Source of the DNA: Vicugna pacos
Lineage: Eukaryota > Chordata > Mammalia > Artiodactyla > Camelidae
NCBI RefSeq assembly: GCF_048564905.1
Contig: NC_133019.1
Coordinates: forward strand, 9,652,501-9,716,500
Direction of reading: 5' to 3'
DNA: 64,000 nt
Position numbers and translations under genes: made by a program. This document shows, in pieces, positions 22,696 to 34,915 of this stretch (its first letter is position 1; each line of letters opens with the position of its first letter). Below the pieces are notes generated by a model that was not told where the DNA came from, made no database searches, and worked only from the letters and a program-made list of their open reading frames with translations.

Positions 22696-23369
22696 GTCCA
22701 GTTTATGCGTATCCCTCAGTCCTCAGTTTAAAAATCACTACCTCCGGGACCTCCCCTTTAACTCCCAAAGTCAAACTTCTTCCCGAGCCACATTCTCTTC
22801 CTTTAAAACATCTGTCTCTGGCTGTCATTCTACATTCACTAATGAGACCACTGCTCAGCGCTTGTCTTTCTCCCTGTGCGCTGACGGAGAGCCCTCCGTG
22901 GCCGCCTGAGCTGGGCGGTCCAGCCCAGAGCAGCCACACGCCTCCTGCTCCCCTTGGAATCACTCAGGGTTGTCATTCTGCTTTGTTCTCTCCCAACCAG
23001 GTAGAAAGGGACTCATTTTGAAAGGCCTGAGGGATTTTCTCACATCTGTACCTGCCTCCGTGGGTAGGCACACGGCTCTATAACATTTAATATTTTATGT
23101 GCGTTGAGATGGTCTCTGCACTCAGTGCTACCAGGATCCAGCTTGCAGACAGGCTGACATAACTCCAAGGCCCGGCAAGTCCTTCTGCTCCAGAATCAAG
23201 ACTTCACGAACACTTACTGATCACCTCTGCAGGCTGGGCACTTAGTCACACGGTTTGTTTACATAAATTTCCCTGATTCTGCATAATAATCCTCTCCGTA
23301 CTCCCACCTCAGAAATGCAGGCACTTCGGACAGCAGTAAAAATGCTTAATGCAGGCACGTCATACAAAT

Positions 23370-23505
23370 TTTTGTTGAATGATGAATGAATAAATAAAAC
23401 TGAAACTCAGAGATGTCAAGCAGCTAGCTGAGAATTACAGTTAATAGGGGATGAAACTGGAATTTGAACTCACATTCTATTTGCTACTATACCATCTGGT
23501 CGGGT
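23370..23505 (-). repeat. MIR SINE
   Basis: Contains aaactgaaactcagagatgt, caagcagctagctgagaa and gaaactggaatttgaactc, reversed MIR core and head. Confidence 0.6.
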
Positions 23506-23699
23506 CAGGGCAGGTACAAGCCATCCCGACCTTAAGACCTGGGCCTTCCATATACCTCCCTGATCACTGTGAACCTGTTCTTCGGTGAATATAGCCCTGA
23601 AGGGTGTCAGCTACAAGAGTCCCCAAGAATGAGCCTGGTCAAGGCAAATGGTAGTTTCTTAGGGGCTTAGCACAGAGGGAGGGAGCCAGAAGACACACA

Positions 23700-23830
23700 T
23701 TTTCTTAACTCCTTTGCGTAAGCTGTGTGACCTTGAGCAAGTCACTTAACCTCTCTGAATCTTTCTATCCGAAAAATAGAAATAAATGAGTCTGCCTGTC
23801 CATTGTACAGCATTGCTATTGATAATCAAC
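23700..23830 (+). repeat. MIR SINE
   Basis: Contains aagctgtgtgaccttgagc, aagtcacttaacctctctg and a degenerate 'aatctttctatccgaaaaat', the MIR core. Confidence 0.8.
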
Positions 23831-24080
23831 CGAGTTAGTGTGTATGATGGCTTTTGATGAGCCATAATAAACCATGGGAACCTAAGATAATAGCACTATC
23901 GTCCATCTGGTGGACATGCAGCTGACCGGAAGTCAAGTTCCACCCTGACATTTGCATGTGGCCTTGGGAAGCCAGTTTTGCTACCTATAAGATAAGGGTG
24001 GTTAGTCTTTCTTCCCTTCTCCTCTTGTTGGGCTGATATGAGGCGATCACAGATCAAAAGTTTAAAGGCCTACATCAAAA

Positions 24081-24536
24081 ACAATACAATAATGCCATTT
24101 GCAGCAACATGGATGGACCTGGAGATCCTCACTCTAAGTGAAGTAAGCCAGAAAGAGAAAGAAAAATACCATATGATATCACTTATTTGTGGAATATTTT
24201 TAAAAAGACAGCCATGAACTTATTTACAAAACAGAAACAGACCCACAGACGTAGAAAACCAACTCATGGTTACCAAAGGGGAAAAAGAGTGGGAAGGGAT
24301 AAATTGGGAGTTCGAGATTTGCAAATGCTAACTACTGTATGTAGGACCGACAAATAACACGTTTCTTCTGTATAGCACAGGGAGCTATGTTCAATCTTTT
24401 AGTAACCTATAGTGAAAAAGAATATGAAAAGGAATATACGTATGTATATGTATGACTGAAAAATTATGCTGTACACCAGAAACTGACACAACATTGTAAA
24501 CTGACTGTATTTCAATTAAAAAAATGGAAAAAAAAA
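24081..24536 (+). mobile_element. L1 LINE 3' end, 5' truncated
   Basis: Starts aatgccatttgcagcaacat, with ggatggacctggagatcc, and ends acaccagaaactgacacaac then attgtaaactgactgtatt and an A-rich tail. These are the last roughly 450 bases of a young L1 subfamily, covering the end of ORF2 and the short 3' untranslated region. Flanks ggcctacatcaaaa (24067-24080) and agcctacaacaaaa (24544-24557) look like a decayed target duplication. A second copy of the same subfamily is at 54.8 kb. Confidence 0.9.
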
Positions 24537-25639
24537 GCTTATTAGCCTACAACAAAATGCAAGCTTTTTATTCCAGATCCTTGTTCTCTAGGGCCATCCA
24601 AAGTTGGACGAGCCATAACCAATGACTCACGTTTTTTAACCTCAGGAGCAGGATTCAAAGTTAAAGTTCTCATTCGGAAGAATACCCACAATAATGTCCT
24701 AGTGTCTCCGCGAGTGCACAGAGCTCGTTTCAATCTATAGGCAGGAAAAACGACAGTCTGGTGTGAATCAGAATCACGGGGGCTGGAGACCCCAGGAATT
24801 GAGACTGAGCACAGTTTAGAGTCTCTGTAGTACGGGTCTGTGCCTTGATGCACGACCAGGGAAAGGGTTTGTAATGTAAGCCTCCACAGTGAACCCCTGG
24901 CATGAAGGAACAAAATGTTAACTGAATTTAAATCCAGTGTCTCCAGTCGTAGAAGTTGAGTTCAAATGGGAGACTGGGTTGTGAGGAACGGCTGGTGCCT
25001 GAGGGGCTGATCTGGGGAACAAACGGAGATGTTGATGTTGGCTGAAGACCCCATTCTTTCAGCCAAAATATTCTTCTAGCACAAAATATGTGCTTACATG
25101 CAGAATACTGTGAAAACTCGGGTTCAAAGGACAACAGTGGCAAATGCCAAAGGTAAGAGATCAGAAACTAAGCCCAGGGAAAGCCGCGGGGACGCCATAT
25201 CGAATGAGCTTTCCCTGGGCTTCAACCTTCAGCTGAGCTGGTCTAAGGCACTGTTTGGTTCAGCTGTGGCTGCTCCCCATTAGTGGGTTACGAAATCAAT
25301 TTAGTAGGTCAAGACCTGCATTCTGAAAATGAAATATGTGTCTAGAATAGATCGGAGTGCAATCCACAGAGCGGGGGCAACTATTGTTTCATAAGCTTTG
25401 GTTTCAATTATGTGTAGGTGGGTGTTAAGGTGCCGCCTGGATTGCAACCTAAATGCAAGTCATGCTCAAAAAGGATGAACGTGCCTGGCGCCGGGCATCT
25501 GGACACCTTACCTGTTCACTGCTCTATAACCAGCCCCTCGCAGAGTACCTGGGACACGGCTGATGCTCCGTAAATGTATTTTTGGCATCAATGAACTCCT
25601 ATCCCAGTCACTTGTAACTAAATGACTAACTACAAGAAA

Positions 25640-25870
25640 ACCATACAAGCAGATCCTTTTGAACATTTACTGTGTGCTAAATACTGGACTAAATGCTTTA
25701 CATTTGTCGTCTAATTTAATCTTCCCAGCCACACTGTAAGGGTGGTACAGCTGTCATCCCTGTTTCGCAGATTAGAAAACTGAGGCTCCAAGAGGTGAGG
25801 TTTCTTTGCCCAAAGTTCCATAGTTGATTCAGATTCAAACCTAGGCAGGTCCACTCTGCGGCACTGCCCC
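25640..25870 (-). repeat. MIR SINE, near full length
   Basis: Contains gaacatttactgtgtgctaa, 'aaatgctttacatttgtcgt', 'tctaatttaatcttcccagc' and gaaaactgaggctccaagag, then the reversed head. This is an almost complete reverse-strand MIR. Confidence 0.8.
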
Positions 25871-26214
25871 CAAGATATTAATTTTCCTGGGCTGTGGATA
25901 TGCAGTTAAACATCTGGTAAACATTTGAACTGTTATTCCTCATCCGTTGGTATTTGCCGTAAGCCTTCCCGCCTGAGAGTCCCCGTCCCTGAGGTCAGTC
26001 TCTGCTTTCCTTTGTCTTTGACTCTGACTTACGTATTTAGATGAGGACATTTAAATAAAGCCTGCAGAAGGGGACAGTGGGGTACAGTGGAAAAAGAAAA
26101 GCGTCAGGAATTCTGACTTCCTGACTGGCTCTGGTCTCAAATCCCGCCCGTGACCATCAGGCTGGGAGCTCTTGTTTGGGCTCATACACTCCCCTTCACT
26201 TGGGGATGCCCAGC

Positions 26215-26600
26215 CATCCATCGCCTTTGGCCTGAATGTCACCTCCTTGGGGATGCCTTTCCCAGCCCTTGACTCAGTGCATCACCGTCATAGGGACACA
26301 CCCATAACGCCCTGAGTTTCTCCTTTGTAGCACTCAACATGCAATCGTTTAGATAATTATCTATTTCATGCAATTATTTAGATAATTATTTGTTTCAAGT
26401 CCATTTCCCCCACTAGAAAATAGATTCCCTGACTGATGAGACTCTGTCTTACTCCTCATGTATCCCTAATGCCTTGCGTGGAATCAATGCTTAGTAAATA
26501 TTTGACAATTGCATTAATAAATTCCCCTTTGTCATTCCCGCTCCCAGGACAGTGCCTGGCCCAGGATGGGTAATCGATAAGCATCTGTTGAATTGAATTA
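26215..26600 (+). repeat. L2 LINE 3' end
   Basis: Contains tgaatgtcacctccttggg, atgcctttcccagcccttga, 'tttgtagcactcaacatgc', 'cactagaaaatagattccc' and 'atgcttagtaaatatttg', a well-preserved L2 3' segment. It contains an internal near-duplication of a 'tttagataattat' block. Confidence 0.8.
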
Positions 26601-27029
26601 TGAAATTCCTTTGGGCGAGTCCCTTCTTTTTCATCTTCAGTTATTTTACCTACAGAAGAAGGATCTCATCTAGCCCCTTCCAGCTCCAACATGAATTCCT
26701 GAAGACGCCAGGTGGATTTATAATGGGGTATAGTTCTTCAAAGAGTTTTGGGGCAAAGCCAGGGAGAGACAGGCCTGAGAGGGACGACACAAAGAGGACT
26801 CGGGAGGAGATGGGAGGAGGGCACCAGAAGCTCAGCTGCCCAGGCATGAAGGTGAAACAGATGGCCACCTACGAGAGGGGTACCGGGAAGGGCCCTCTCC
26901 CACCTGTGAGGGGACAGCTCTCTCTGAGCCCCGTGGCTGATACCTGGCGTCCCTCCATGAAAGAGCCTAGTCTGAGAGCAAAGACGCTCAGTTTGGTTAA
27001 CACGGAAATAAATCTCAAAGTGTTACACA

Positions 27030-27500
27030 TTATTATTCAATGCAACCGGTATTTACTGAGCACCCATTCAGTAGCAGGTATGATGCAAGGGAAGAGAGTG
27101 TTCCTCTGCTCAGACCACGCCTGGAATATTGCACCCTGTTCCAGGCAGCACTCCTCAGGTGGAGCACAGACTACCTGGAGTGTGTGCTAAATATACGGAC
27201 CAGGAAGGTAAAGAGACTGAAACCACATGCTAGAAGGAAAAGTTAAAGGCAGTCATGGGAAGGATGAAATACACGTGTGAACCCAAGAACCAGAACTAAG
27301 GACCAAAGGAGAAAGAAAGAATTCCACCCAATAGATAAACATTCTAACAACGCAAACTTTCTGTGATGGAATATGCTGTCCCTAGAGGTAGTGAGTCTCC
27401 CGACGCTGGAGGCATTTAAGCACAGACGCTACTTCATGAGAACACATTTGCAAGAATCTCAGCATTTGATCAGAGGACCTTTACTAATCCTTTCACTACA
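27030..27500 (+). repeat. L3/CR1 LINE fragment
   Basis: Contains 'tggaatattgcaccctgttcc', 'caggtggagcacagactacc', ctgtgatggaatatgctgtcc and ctagaggtagtgagtctccc, the typical order of the CR1/L3 3' region. The beginning also resembles a reversed MIR or L2 end, so the left boundary is uncertain. Confidence 0.55.
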
Positions 27501-27722
27501 CTAATCCCAAGAGTGTAGGATCTCGATTCTACTTCTACGTCAGGGGAATCAGGAGGAAGGTCAGGGTATCGAGGGGGTAGATGAGGTCCTTGGACAGTGT
27601 GAGAAAACAAGAGAGCAGAGGTGTGGGTTAACGAGTGCGGAGACGAAAGGCCACTGTGGGAGAACTTCAGCCATTCATTAGGTTTGCTCATTCCTGGTCT
27701 TCTCTCCTGGCTGAGCTCGTTA

Positions 27723-28380
27723 CAGTGCATTCTCATTATTCATGGTAGTTAATGTTCTACACAGTAGCCACAAACACTGAATTAGGGGAGATTGAACCGT
27801 TGCTCCTAAGGGAAAAACGGCTGGGTTCCTAAGAGCCTCTGGTCACAGTATTTTCATCAACCAATCAACACATAACTTTGTTTTATGTGTGTTTCCGCTG
27901 ATAGACATCTTATTTAATATATGCTACTGATTCATTAATTTTGAACAAATGCACTCTAAGTCATGCCTGAATGTTTTTCTAACACCTGTATTTTCTTTGT
28001 AAGGCACACCCCAGTTTCCTGCACTTAGGAACACTAGACAGCACTTCAGCAACTAAGTGTGGGGGGGTCATCTTAACAGCGAAATCGCCAAGAAAAAGCA
28101 CAAAAATGTGAAAAAAGACATGACACTGAAGAGATCGTGAAAAGGATACTTGTTTACAACACGAGCCTAAAGAACAAGGCAGAGCCTCCCCTCGTTTGAT
28201 CTCAGCTGGGAACATGCCCGGCGACCCACTCAAATTTTTCACTGCTCTGTGCATGTCTGCAAAGCGCGCCATGAGTACTGAATTGGGGTCAGAAATGGAT
28301 TTTAGAGAGTAGACCAGCTGGCAAACATGGAATCTGCAAGTAATAAGGATCAGTGGTACTTGTCTGCACTTGAATGCTTG
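27723..28380 (+). mobile_element. Tigger-like (pogo/mariner superfamily) DNA transposon relic
   Basis: Starts TA|cagtgcattctcattattc, a TA target followed by a CAGT terminus. It continues with ccgttgctcctaagggaaaa, 'agagcctctggtcacagta', 'catcaaccaatcaacacata' and 'gatacttgtttacaacac', which I recall from a mammal-wide Tigger-class family. The right terminus was not found, so the end is approximate. No transposase frame is visible. Confidence 0.55.
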
Positions 28381-29789
28381 GCTCTTGCCCAGATGTGCCC
28401 AGACTTCCATTCCGTAGCCCCAACCTCTGGGATGTGAAGTGGAATTTGGTCAAGCCCTCACCACTCCTCCTGCCAAAGAGAACAAACCGACAGTGGTGGC
28501 TCTTTCCAGGGACTCTGGGGAAACATAAATATTGTCTAGGGCAGGAGCAGAGCTCGCTTCACTCCACTCGGCGCTGGCTAAATACACCAATCCCCGGTGA
28601 CGCTGTCAGGGATCTAACAGACTCTCCAGCTAGCTTAGGGTATTAGGAGTTAAATTTCCCTGAGCAGGGCAGGGAAATTTCTTGGACAGAAGTCCAGATT
28701 TTGATCATTTCTTTCACCTACATCTCAACTTCCTCTTTTTCTTGTGCGGTCAAAAGATCTCCCAGACGCTCTTCTAAACATTTTGGAAGGTAATCAAACT
28801 AGCATGGGGTGAGTGCACGGCAGAGTCTGTAAACAGGAAGACTCAGCTGCTCAGCCCTCTCTCACCTCCAGAAGATGGAAGGTATTTCAAATTAGCTGCT
28901 GAGGAGAGAATTTATCAGAGAGCTCAGGCGTGCTCGAGAATTTTCATCTTACAGGAAAATTACTGCCAACGAACGAGACACAGTCAGGGCATGGAGAGTG
29001 CCCGGCTTCATTTGTTAAGCTCACTGGGTGCAGAAGTATCTTGGGGAAGCAGTCGTACTAATAAAACACAACTTTGAGCTCTAAGCAGCAGACGCCAATT
29101 GAACTAGTGATTCTAACAAAGCATCTGGGCTGAAGGAAGTTGTTCGCTGCCCATCCAGCAGGTGTCAGTGGAATGCTGGGGGGCAGGGGGAAGGTGCATC
29201 ACTGGGCTTCTAGGGATGGACTGAGGATGGCCCTTCGCTGCTCCTAGATGGATGTAGGCTGCAGGTGGGACGTTGTGTGTGGCTGGGCCTCCCTGTGCTC
29301 TGGAAGGATGGGGAGCTTTTAGTTGGGGGTATCAGCAGCTCCACTATGGGCAGTGCCACTGTGGACTCTCCCAGGAGTACAGCCACGACTTCTGGTTTTC
29401 ACCTTCACCCAGAGCCACTGCAAAGAGGAACTGGGATACTGCCACGTTAGGGATGGAGGAAAGAGAAGGAGAGGTGGGGGAGGGCTGTGGGGAAACCCAT
29501 CCTGAAGCAGGAAGGGGCCAGCTGGCAGAATTTATTCTCAGCGAGCATGGCTGGCATGGGCTGGCCCCTCATCCCTCTCGCGGGGCTCTGGAGTTCCAGC
29601 AGGAGTGACGTGAGCATATGGCTCAGTCCTGCTTCGTCTTTCTCTCCGCCCTGAACCAGGCGAGAAGCGAGCTTCCAGGAAATACCGCATGCAAAGATAG
29701 AGAATTATATGGACAGACATCTCCACCAGAGACAACAGAACTAAAATTTGCACAACAGAGTAGAATCCTCAAGGCACAGCTATAAAAAA

Positions 29790-29925
29790 TATTTCATTTT
29801 GTTCTCACAATAATTTGATGATGCACATAAAGCAGATATTATTATGACCATCATCTCTGTTTTACTGAGGAAGCAGAGTGGCGGAATGCTGGGACTCAGC
29901 CTGAGTCTTTCCACATCCCCATGGT
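29790..29925 (-). repeat. MIR SINE
   Basis: Contains 'ttgttctcacaataatttga', gatattattatgaccatcat and ctgttttactgaggaagcag, reversed MIR 3' and core parts. Confidence 0.65.
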
Positions 29926-30899
29926 GCCTGCCCCTGCCACAGCTCCCTCTCACCTCCCTGGGTTTTCCCCTCCCCCTGGCCTGCCTGCCTTCGCTCCTCC
30001 ACACCTCTGGCCTGGGGCCTGCCCCGCATCTCATCAGAGCTGCTTCATGAGACTAAATTGGCAGCTCAGCCCTTCCAGCTCTCCCAGGCATGAGCTGGCT
30101 GAAGAGGCGCGGGAAGTCGTCACTCAGAACTGGCAAACTTCCCCAGGCTGAGCTCAGGCAGGATGCGTGATCGGGCATATTACAAGAAATATATTTAAAA
30201 CGCAGCACTTTCAAACCCTGCTCCTCTGCCCAAAAGCAGCCCCCCTTTTGAAAATATAAGTAGCTCTAATTTGTTTGCTGGCTGATGTGTGAATAAGCTT
30301 CTGCAGCCAGTGAATTTTCCATCAAAGCTGATAAGCTGGAAGTCCCTGTGCTTTGGGAGAAAGAACTAGAAGTCTGTGGGCCAAGGGAGGCAGGAGGAGA
30401 GAAGGCCCTCAGGTGACACCTTTCCAAAGCCAGCTCATCTGCCTCCTGGCTGTCAGTCATCCCAGGGGTGACCAGGAGAGCCAGATGCCCTCACAGGAGG
30501 AGGTACTTAATAGACTTTTAATTAACCAGAGGCGTACTGTTGTTAGAGAATGGAAAGCCAATGGGAAGGGAGCAACGTATCAAAGATTTGAGGGGCCTTC
30601 CACTCCAATTTTCAAATTCCAGTTGCCAATCAGGAGGCTTGTCATGTGGAATCTCTCTTGAACAAACGGGGAGCAGTGGCTTTGGAAAAGTCTTGACAAA
30701 ATCCTCGGTCCCTGGGGCTCCCCACACACACCCCAGGTCCCAGCACCAAAGCTCTGTGCACACTAGTCCTTGTTCAGCGGTGCACCCTTTCTCCTGGCCC
30801 ATGCTGAGCCCAGACCCAGCTGGGCGGTGCTGGGTCAGTACTCAAGGAGTACCCAAGCCTGGAAGGACAGCAGTGTGAGCGTGCTACAGTAGAGGCAGG

Positions 30900-31285
30900 C
30901 ACAGGGAGCAGTTAAAAGGGGCACCGGAAGACTCCCTAAGGAAGGGCTTGGTGATCCGAACTCTGGAGATGTGAGCAGGAGTGGCTGGCTGGGTATGGGG
31001 GTGAGGGGACAGGCACGGGGCGTCAGACAGCCTGGTGTGTGCTCTAGCATTGCTGGGGCAGGGCGTGCAGGGTGGCACGGGAGGAGGCTCAAAAGTGGGT
31101 AGGGCTGCACACCAGAAATTGACACATTGTAACTGACTATACTCCAACAATAAAAAATAAAGGAAAAAAAAGTAGGCAGGGCCCAGCACATGACAGCCTT
31201 GCTGTGGAGCTGCCATTTACCCTGAAAGCAAACGGGGGCCACCGTGAGGTTTTCAGCCCAGGAATGACATTCCTGTCTGCCTTCT
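30900..31285 (-). repeat. L2 LINE, antisense, interrupted by a tiny L1 insertion
   Basis: Contains 'gactccctaaggaagggctt' and 'cagcacatgacagccttgct', then 'accgtgaggttttcagccca' and ggaatgacattcctgtctg. These are diverged complements of L2 3' sequence lying on both sides of the insertion at 31106-31167. Confidence 0.45.
31106..31167 (+). mobile_element. 62-base L1 3' terminus insertion
   Basis: Consists only of the last bases of an L1 (cacaccagaaattgacaca, ttgtaactgactatactcc, then an A-rich tail). Flanked by aaaagtgggtagggc (31091-31105) and aaaagtaggcagggc (31168-31182), 13 of 15 identical, a target-site duplication. It is an extreme 5' truncation produced by L1 target-primed reverse transcription. 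Confidence 0.85.
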
Positions 31286-31355
31286 CCAGTGGGAAAGCTG
31301 GACTCGATAGCCTTTCAGGTCTCCTCCAAGTCTAAGAATTTATGATATTCTGTGA
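31286..31355 (+). repeat. L3/CR1 LINE 3' terminus
   Basis: Contains agctggactcgatagcctt, tcaggtctcctccaagtcta and atgatattctgtga, the typical CR1/L3 last 60 bases. Confidence 0.6.
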
Positions 31356-32999
31356 GATATTGTCAACCATTCTAAACCACAAGCCAATTCCCTTATTCCC
31401 GGCTCCTTAATAAAAAGGAAGAAATAAGTGACTTCTCTGTCACCTTCAAAGCAGCCCCCAGACCACTGATCTGATCTCTTTTTCCCCCTCCCTCCACCTG
31501 GGAATCCGCTGCCTCAGAATTTCCTCATCAAAGGCCAAGTGGCTGGGAGTGGCCCACCAAACAGCCCCCCAGCCGGGGAGCTGGCACTCTCGATTTCCAG
31601 CAATCAAACCCCACTCCAGTGCTCTGAGCCAGGACTCACAAAGGCAGCTTCAAAGGATCTGCATATTTATGGTAAACTCCTTCCTCAGACTGAAAATGTA
31701 TTAGACAGTAGCAACCACGGTGCTCCCAGAGCAGCTGCCCCGACTGGCAACCTGTCTGAACCTTACCGGTTGTTCTTGTTAGCGCATGTCTCCCAAAGGC
31801 TCACACTGTGAGGGGCTGGGGGACAGGGCGCAGATGCTGGCAGCAGGGGGACCTGTCCATAGAGAGTGTGATGCCCTCCTCACTGTTCCCTCAATGCCAT
31901 GTGTAGGCGACAGCAGTGCACACTCTCACCTGACAGTGTGTTTCTTGGGTTTTCTATTGTTCTTTGCTTTTGAGGTGGGTCTGGAGGTGGGGACAGGAGG
32001 GGACAACAGGTCTGCTAAAATTGCCATCAAAGCAAGAGAGGACACTTCCTGGTGCTCCGGCTACAGAGGGCCAGGATATGAATTGTAGCTGCCTTTACAC
32101 TGCCAGCGGTGCAGCCAAAGCTGGTTCTGCTGCCACAGACCCTGGACCATTCCACCTAACCTTCCCCGGCAGGCGGGCAGGTGTGCCAGCATGTGGGCTT
32201 CCATCAGGGAAGAGGGCAGCACTGTCCTCCCAGCAACTGGTGGGACCTGCAGGGACTTCGGGAAGTTGGAGATGGATTCCCTGAACCTTCTAGAGGACAC
32301 AGTATCCTTGAGTTCTTGGTTTGCACGGGTGACTCACAAAAGCCATCTTGTCTACCCACTGTTCCTGGTTAGAACTACACTCAAGTCAGCCCAGGAAATC
32401 AGGCCCTTGAAAAGCTGGGTTGGTATCAACTTTGGAAAACTAAATACAGCTATCCGTTCACCGTGCTTTTTACTCGCCCACTCCAGGCCAGCTCTGCCAA
32501 TCTCTCCATCTCCGTGGGAACAGAGTTAAACGGACCCATCGTCTAAGGAAAAGGTGGCTCAGGGCTGAAAAGTTCACATGAAAATAACCCTGTATATGTT
32601 GTTGGTGGGGGTTAGGAGTAATTCATTGACTCCAAGGCCCAGAGTTCAGAATGAACAAAAAGTTTGAAAATAACTTCCAGTCAGCAAGTCAGCATGGTGA
32701 CTAGAAAGTGAGTGTTTGGCGTGAGGAAGGGGAAAATCCCACAGCGCTCTTAGCTCTCAGTGCCATCCGGAGCTTGGTCCCTAACTTGGGCCTCACATTT
32801 TACTAGAGCCCCAGACAAACCAAAGAGCATTAGTGGTGAGAGAGATGTTTGCTGTGTCGCATGGGGAACAACTACGGGCAGTTGTTTGGGGAAGGAGAAA
32901 AATCAGAGGGGCAGGACAACGCAAGCCCTGGACAGGGACTGCTGACTGCCATTTTTGCCTTTCCCAAAGATGAGGAGTTCTGGAAGGAACCATGACTCA

Positions 33000-33094
33000 T
33001 CTATCTTGTGTTTCCAGCCCTTGACAGGAAGTAGGTGCTCAAAAAAAATTTTATGCTAAATTTCAGGAAAGAATGAATGAATGAAGTGAAATCA
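33000..33094 (+). repeat. L2 LINE 3' terminus
   Basis: Contains 'ttgacaggaagtaggtgctc', an A run, then gaatgaatgaatgaag, an L2 tail end. Confidence 0.5.
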
Positions 33095-33372
33095 CACTAT
33101 GTTCAAATATTTGAAGAGCTGGTAAAGAGGAGAAAGCTGGTTATTCTGGGCTGCTTAAAGGGGGAGGATTGGGAGGCAGATTTTGACTCGATGCCTGGAA
33201 GACTTTGGAATGTGTCCCTGGGGAGGTGGTAAAAGTCCCAGCCCAGGACATGTTCAAGGAAAGGCTGTGTGGCTGTTTCCCCCAGGGACACTGTGGAGAA
33301 CAGTCTTGCATTGGGTCAGAAGATTAGACTGGAGGCCTCAAAGGTCTCCTCCAACATGTTCTGGGCAATTCT
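33095..33372 (+). repeat. L3/CR1 LINE 3' part
   Basis: Contains 'aatatttgaagagctggtaa', 'gatgcctggaagactttgga', 'gtcagaagattagactggag' and gcctcaaaggtctcctccaa, ending in the CR1/L3 3' motif. Confidence 0.6.
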
Positions 33373-33374
33373 GC

Positions 33375-33605
33375 AGAGTGGAAAGACCAAGGCCTTTGAA
33401 GACAGCCAGATGTGGGCTCAGTTCTTAAGTCTGGAACTAATTAGCTGTATGGATGAAGATACACCACTTGAACTCTCTCTGTCTCTGTGTCTCTACCTGC
33501 AAGATGGAGAGAGGAGCTTTCATGCACGATTGATAAAAAGATGAGAAATTTTAAGTGCACCCCCCAGCACAGTGCATCCAATACATGGTAGCCATTCTTA
33601 TGATG
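33375..33605 (+). repeat. MIR SINE (diverged)
   Basis: Contains 'ggcctttgaagacagccaga', 'aattagctgtatggatgaag', 'ctctacctgcaagatggaga' and 'ccagcacagtgcatccaata', MIR order with heavy decay. Confidence 0.55.
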
Positions 33606-34679
33606 ATGTCAACAGAGACGCCTTTCTATGTAACCACAGGCAAGCAGAAGAGAGTGCTGTGCAAACCTAGTTTCCATAATCCTTGAGCTTAGCCAGGCCA
33701 AATGTCGCGGGGTTACCATCTCCACTGCACAGAGGAAGAAGGTTTCAGTACCCCACTGCAAATACACAGTGAGCCGATGGAAAAGGTTAGTTTTGCATCT
33801 TTAGCTAGACAACCCCCCTCCCCTTGCCTCGTCCCTCCCTCTCCCGAAGGCTTAATTAGAGCCTGTTAAGCCATTTCCGATCCTCAGATGAAAGGTGTGC
33901 TCATCTTATTACAGTCCTAACAAAGTCGCTGGGGGCCTGCTCAGAACCACTGATCTTTAAACCAAGTTAAAACGAAGAAAATTAAGGGCCCTGTAATGCT
34001 TTGCTTCCCTTTTCCCTTGCCTCTTTCAAGTAAGATTTCTCCCAAATTAGGAAGGAAGATTTTTTTTCCTACTCCAACACCACTGAGGACATCTTCTGGC
34101 GGTGGGGGGTGGAGGGAGAACATGGGGTGGAGATGGGAGATCTCACACAGGCAAAAACTGGGGGATGGAGCTGGCGAACCTGGTCCAGGTTCAGAAATGT
34201 CACTTACGGAGCATTATAGGGCACATTTTTCCCCAAACAGACTCCAATGGAAGCTCCACAGAGACCCAAGATGGAAAATCCTCTCTGAACAGAATCAAAA
34301 CAGTAATTTTTTAAATGGTAAAAAAAAAAAAAAACCTAAATTCTAAAAGACTGCTTTTAAAATGGTAATAATCCCTTAATCAGTCACTGGCAGGGAATAT
34401 GGTATTTGGTTCAGACATTTACCAATTACAACCCACTGGGTCCCTGCATGGTGCTTTCTAAATAATCAAACCTAGCTCTTAATAGTCACTCGCCCAGACA
34501 GGAAGAAAAAGCAAAAAAACCAAATCCAAATGAGAAGATGCCATTACTAAAGAAAGCCTAACCCAGCAGGTCCCTGGGAGCCAGGAGCCATCCTGGTCGG
34601 TAGCAGGTGGCAGCAAGGTAAAGTGTTTTGCTTTGGGGGCTTAGAGATACAAAGAAAGTGAAGAAAAGCCAAGAGGGGG

Positions 34680-34915
34680 AGGCCCATGGCTTTGGAGTTG
34701 GACAAGCCCGTGTGTGAATTCAGCTCTGCCCAAAGTCCTTGCTTCTCGTGGACTTGGGCCAAGCTCCTTACCACCTCTGAGCTTCAGGTTCCTGATTTGT
34801 GAAAGGCGAGTTTATCCACCTTGAAGGGCTGTCCTGCAGATGAGAAGTGACCTGTGTAAAGCGCCCAGGTGGTGTCTGGTGCACAACTGGTCCACAAAAG
34901 ACGCTATTTCCCCTG
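34680..34915 (+). repeat. MIR SINE, near full length
   Basis: Contains 'tggctttggagttggacaag', 'gaattcagctctgcccaaag', 'cacctctgagcttcaggttc', 'gtgtaaagcgcccaggtgg', an almost complete MIR. Confidence 0.7.

Larger units (their letters stand above)
21880..22880 (+). repeat. L2 LINE copy split by a later hAT insertion
   Basis: The left part (to 22317) contains ctaaaaagctcaaatatgat, 'aactcttcaattcttttccc' and 'accaaaatccttaacacagt', the L2 3' region. The right part (from about 22700) resumes with 'cccaaagtcaaacttcttcc' and cattctacattcactaatg-type sequence. The two halves continue the same strand and order, so a single L2 was interrupted by the 22318-22695 element. Confidence 0.6.

Noticed and set aside
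26600-27190. 196-residue plus-strand frame
   Set aside because: Starts beside an L2 tail and runs into an L3/CR1 relic; no domain recognised.
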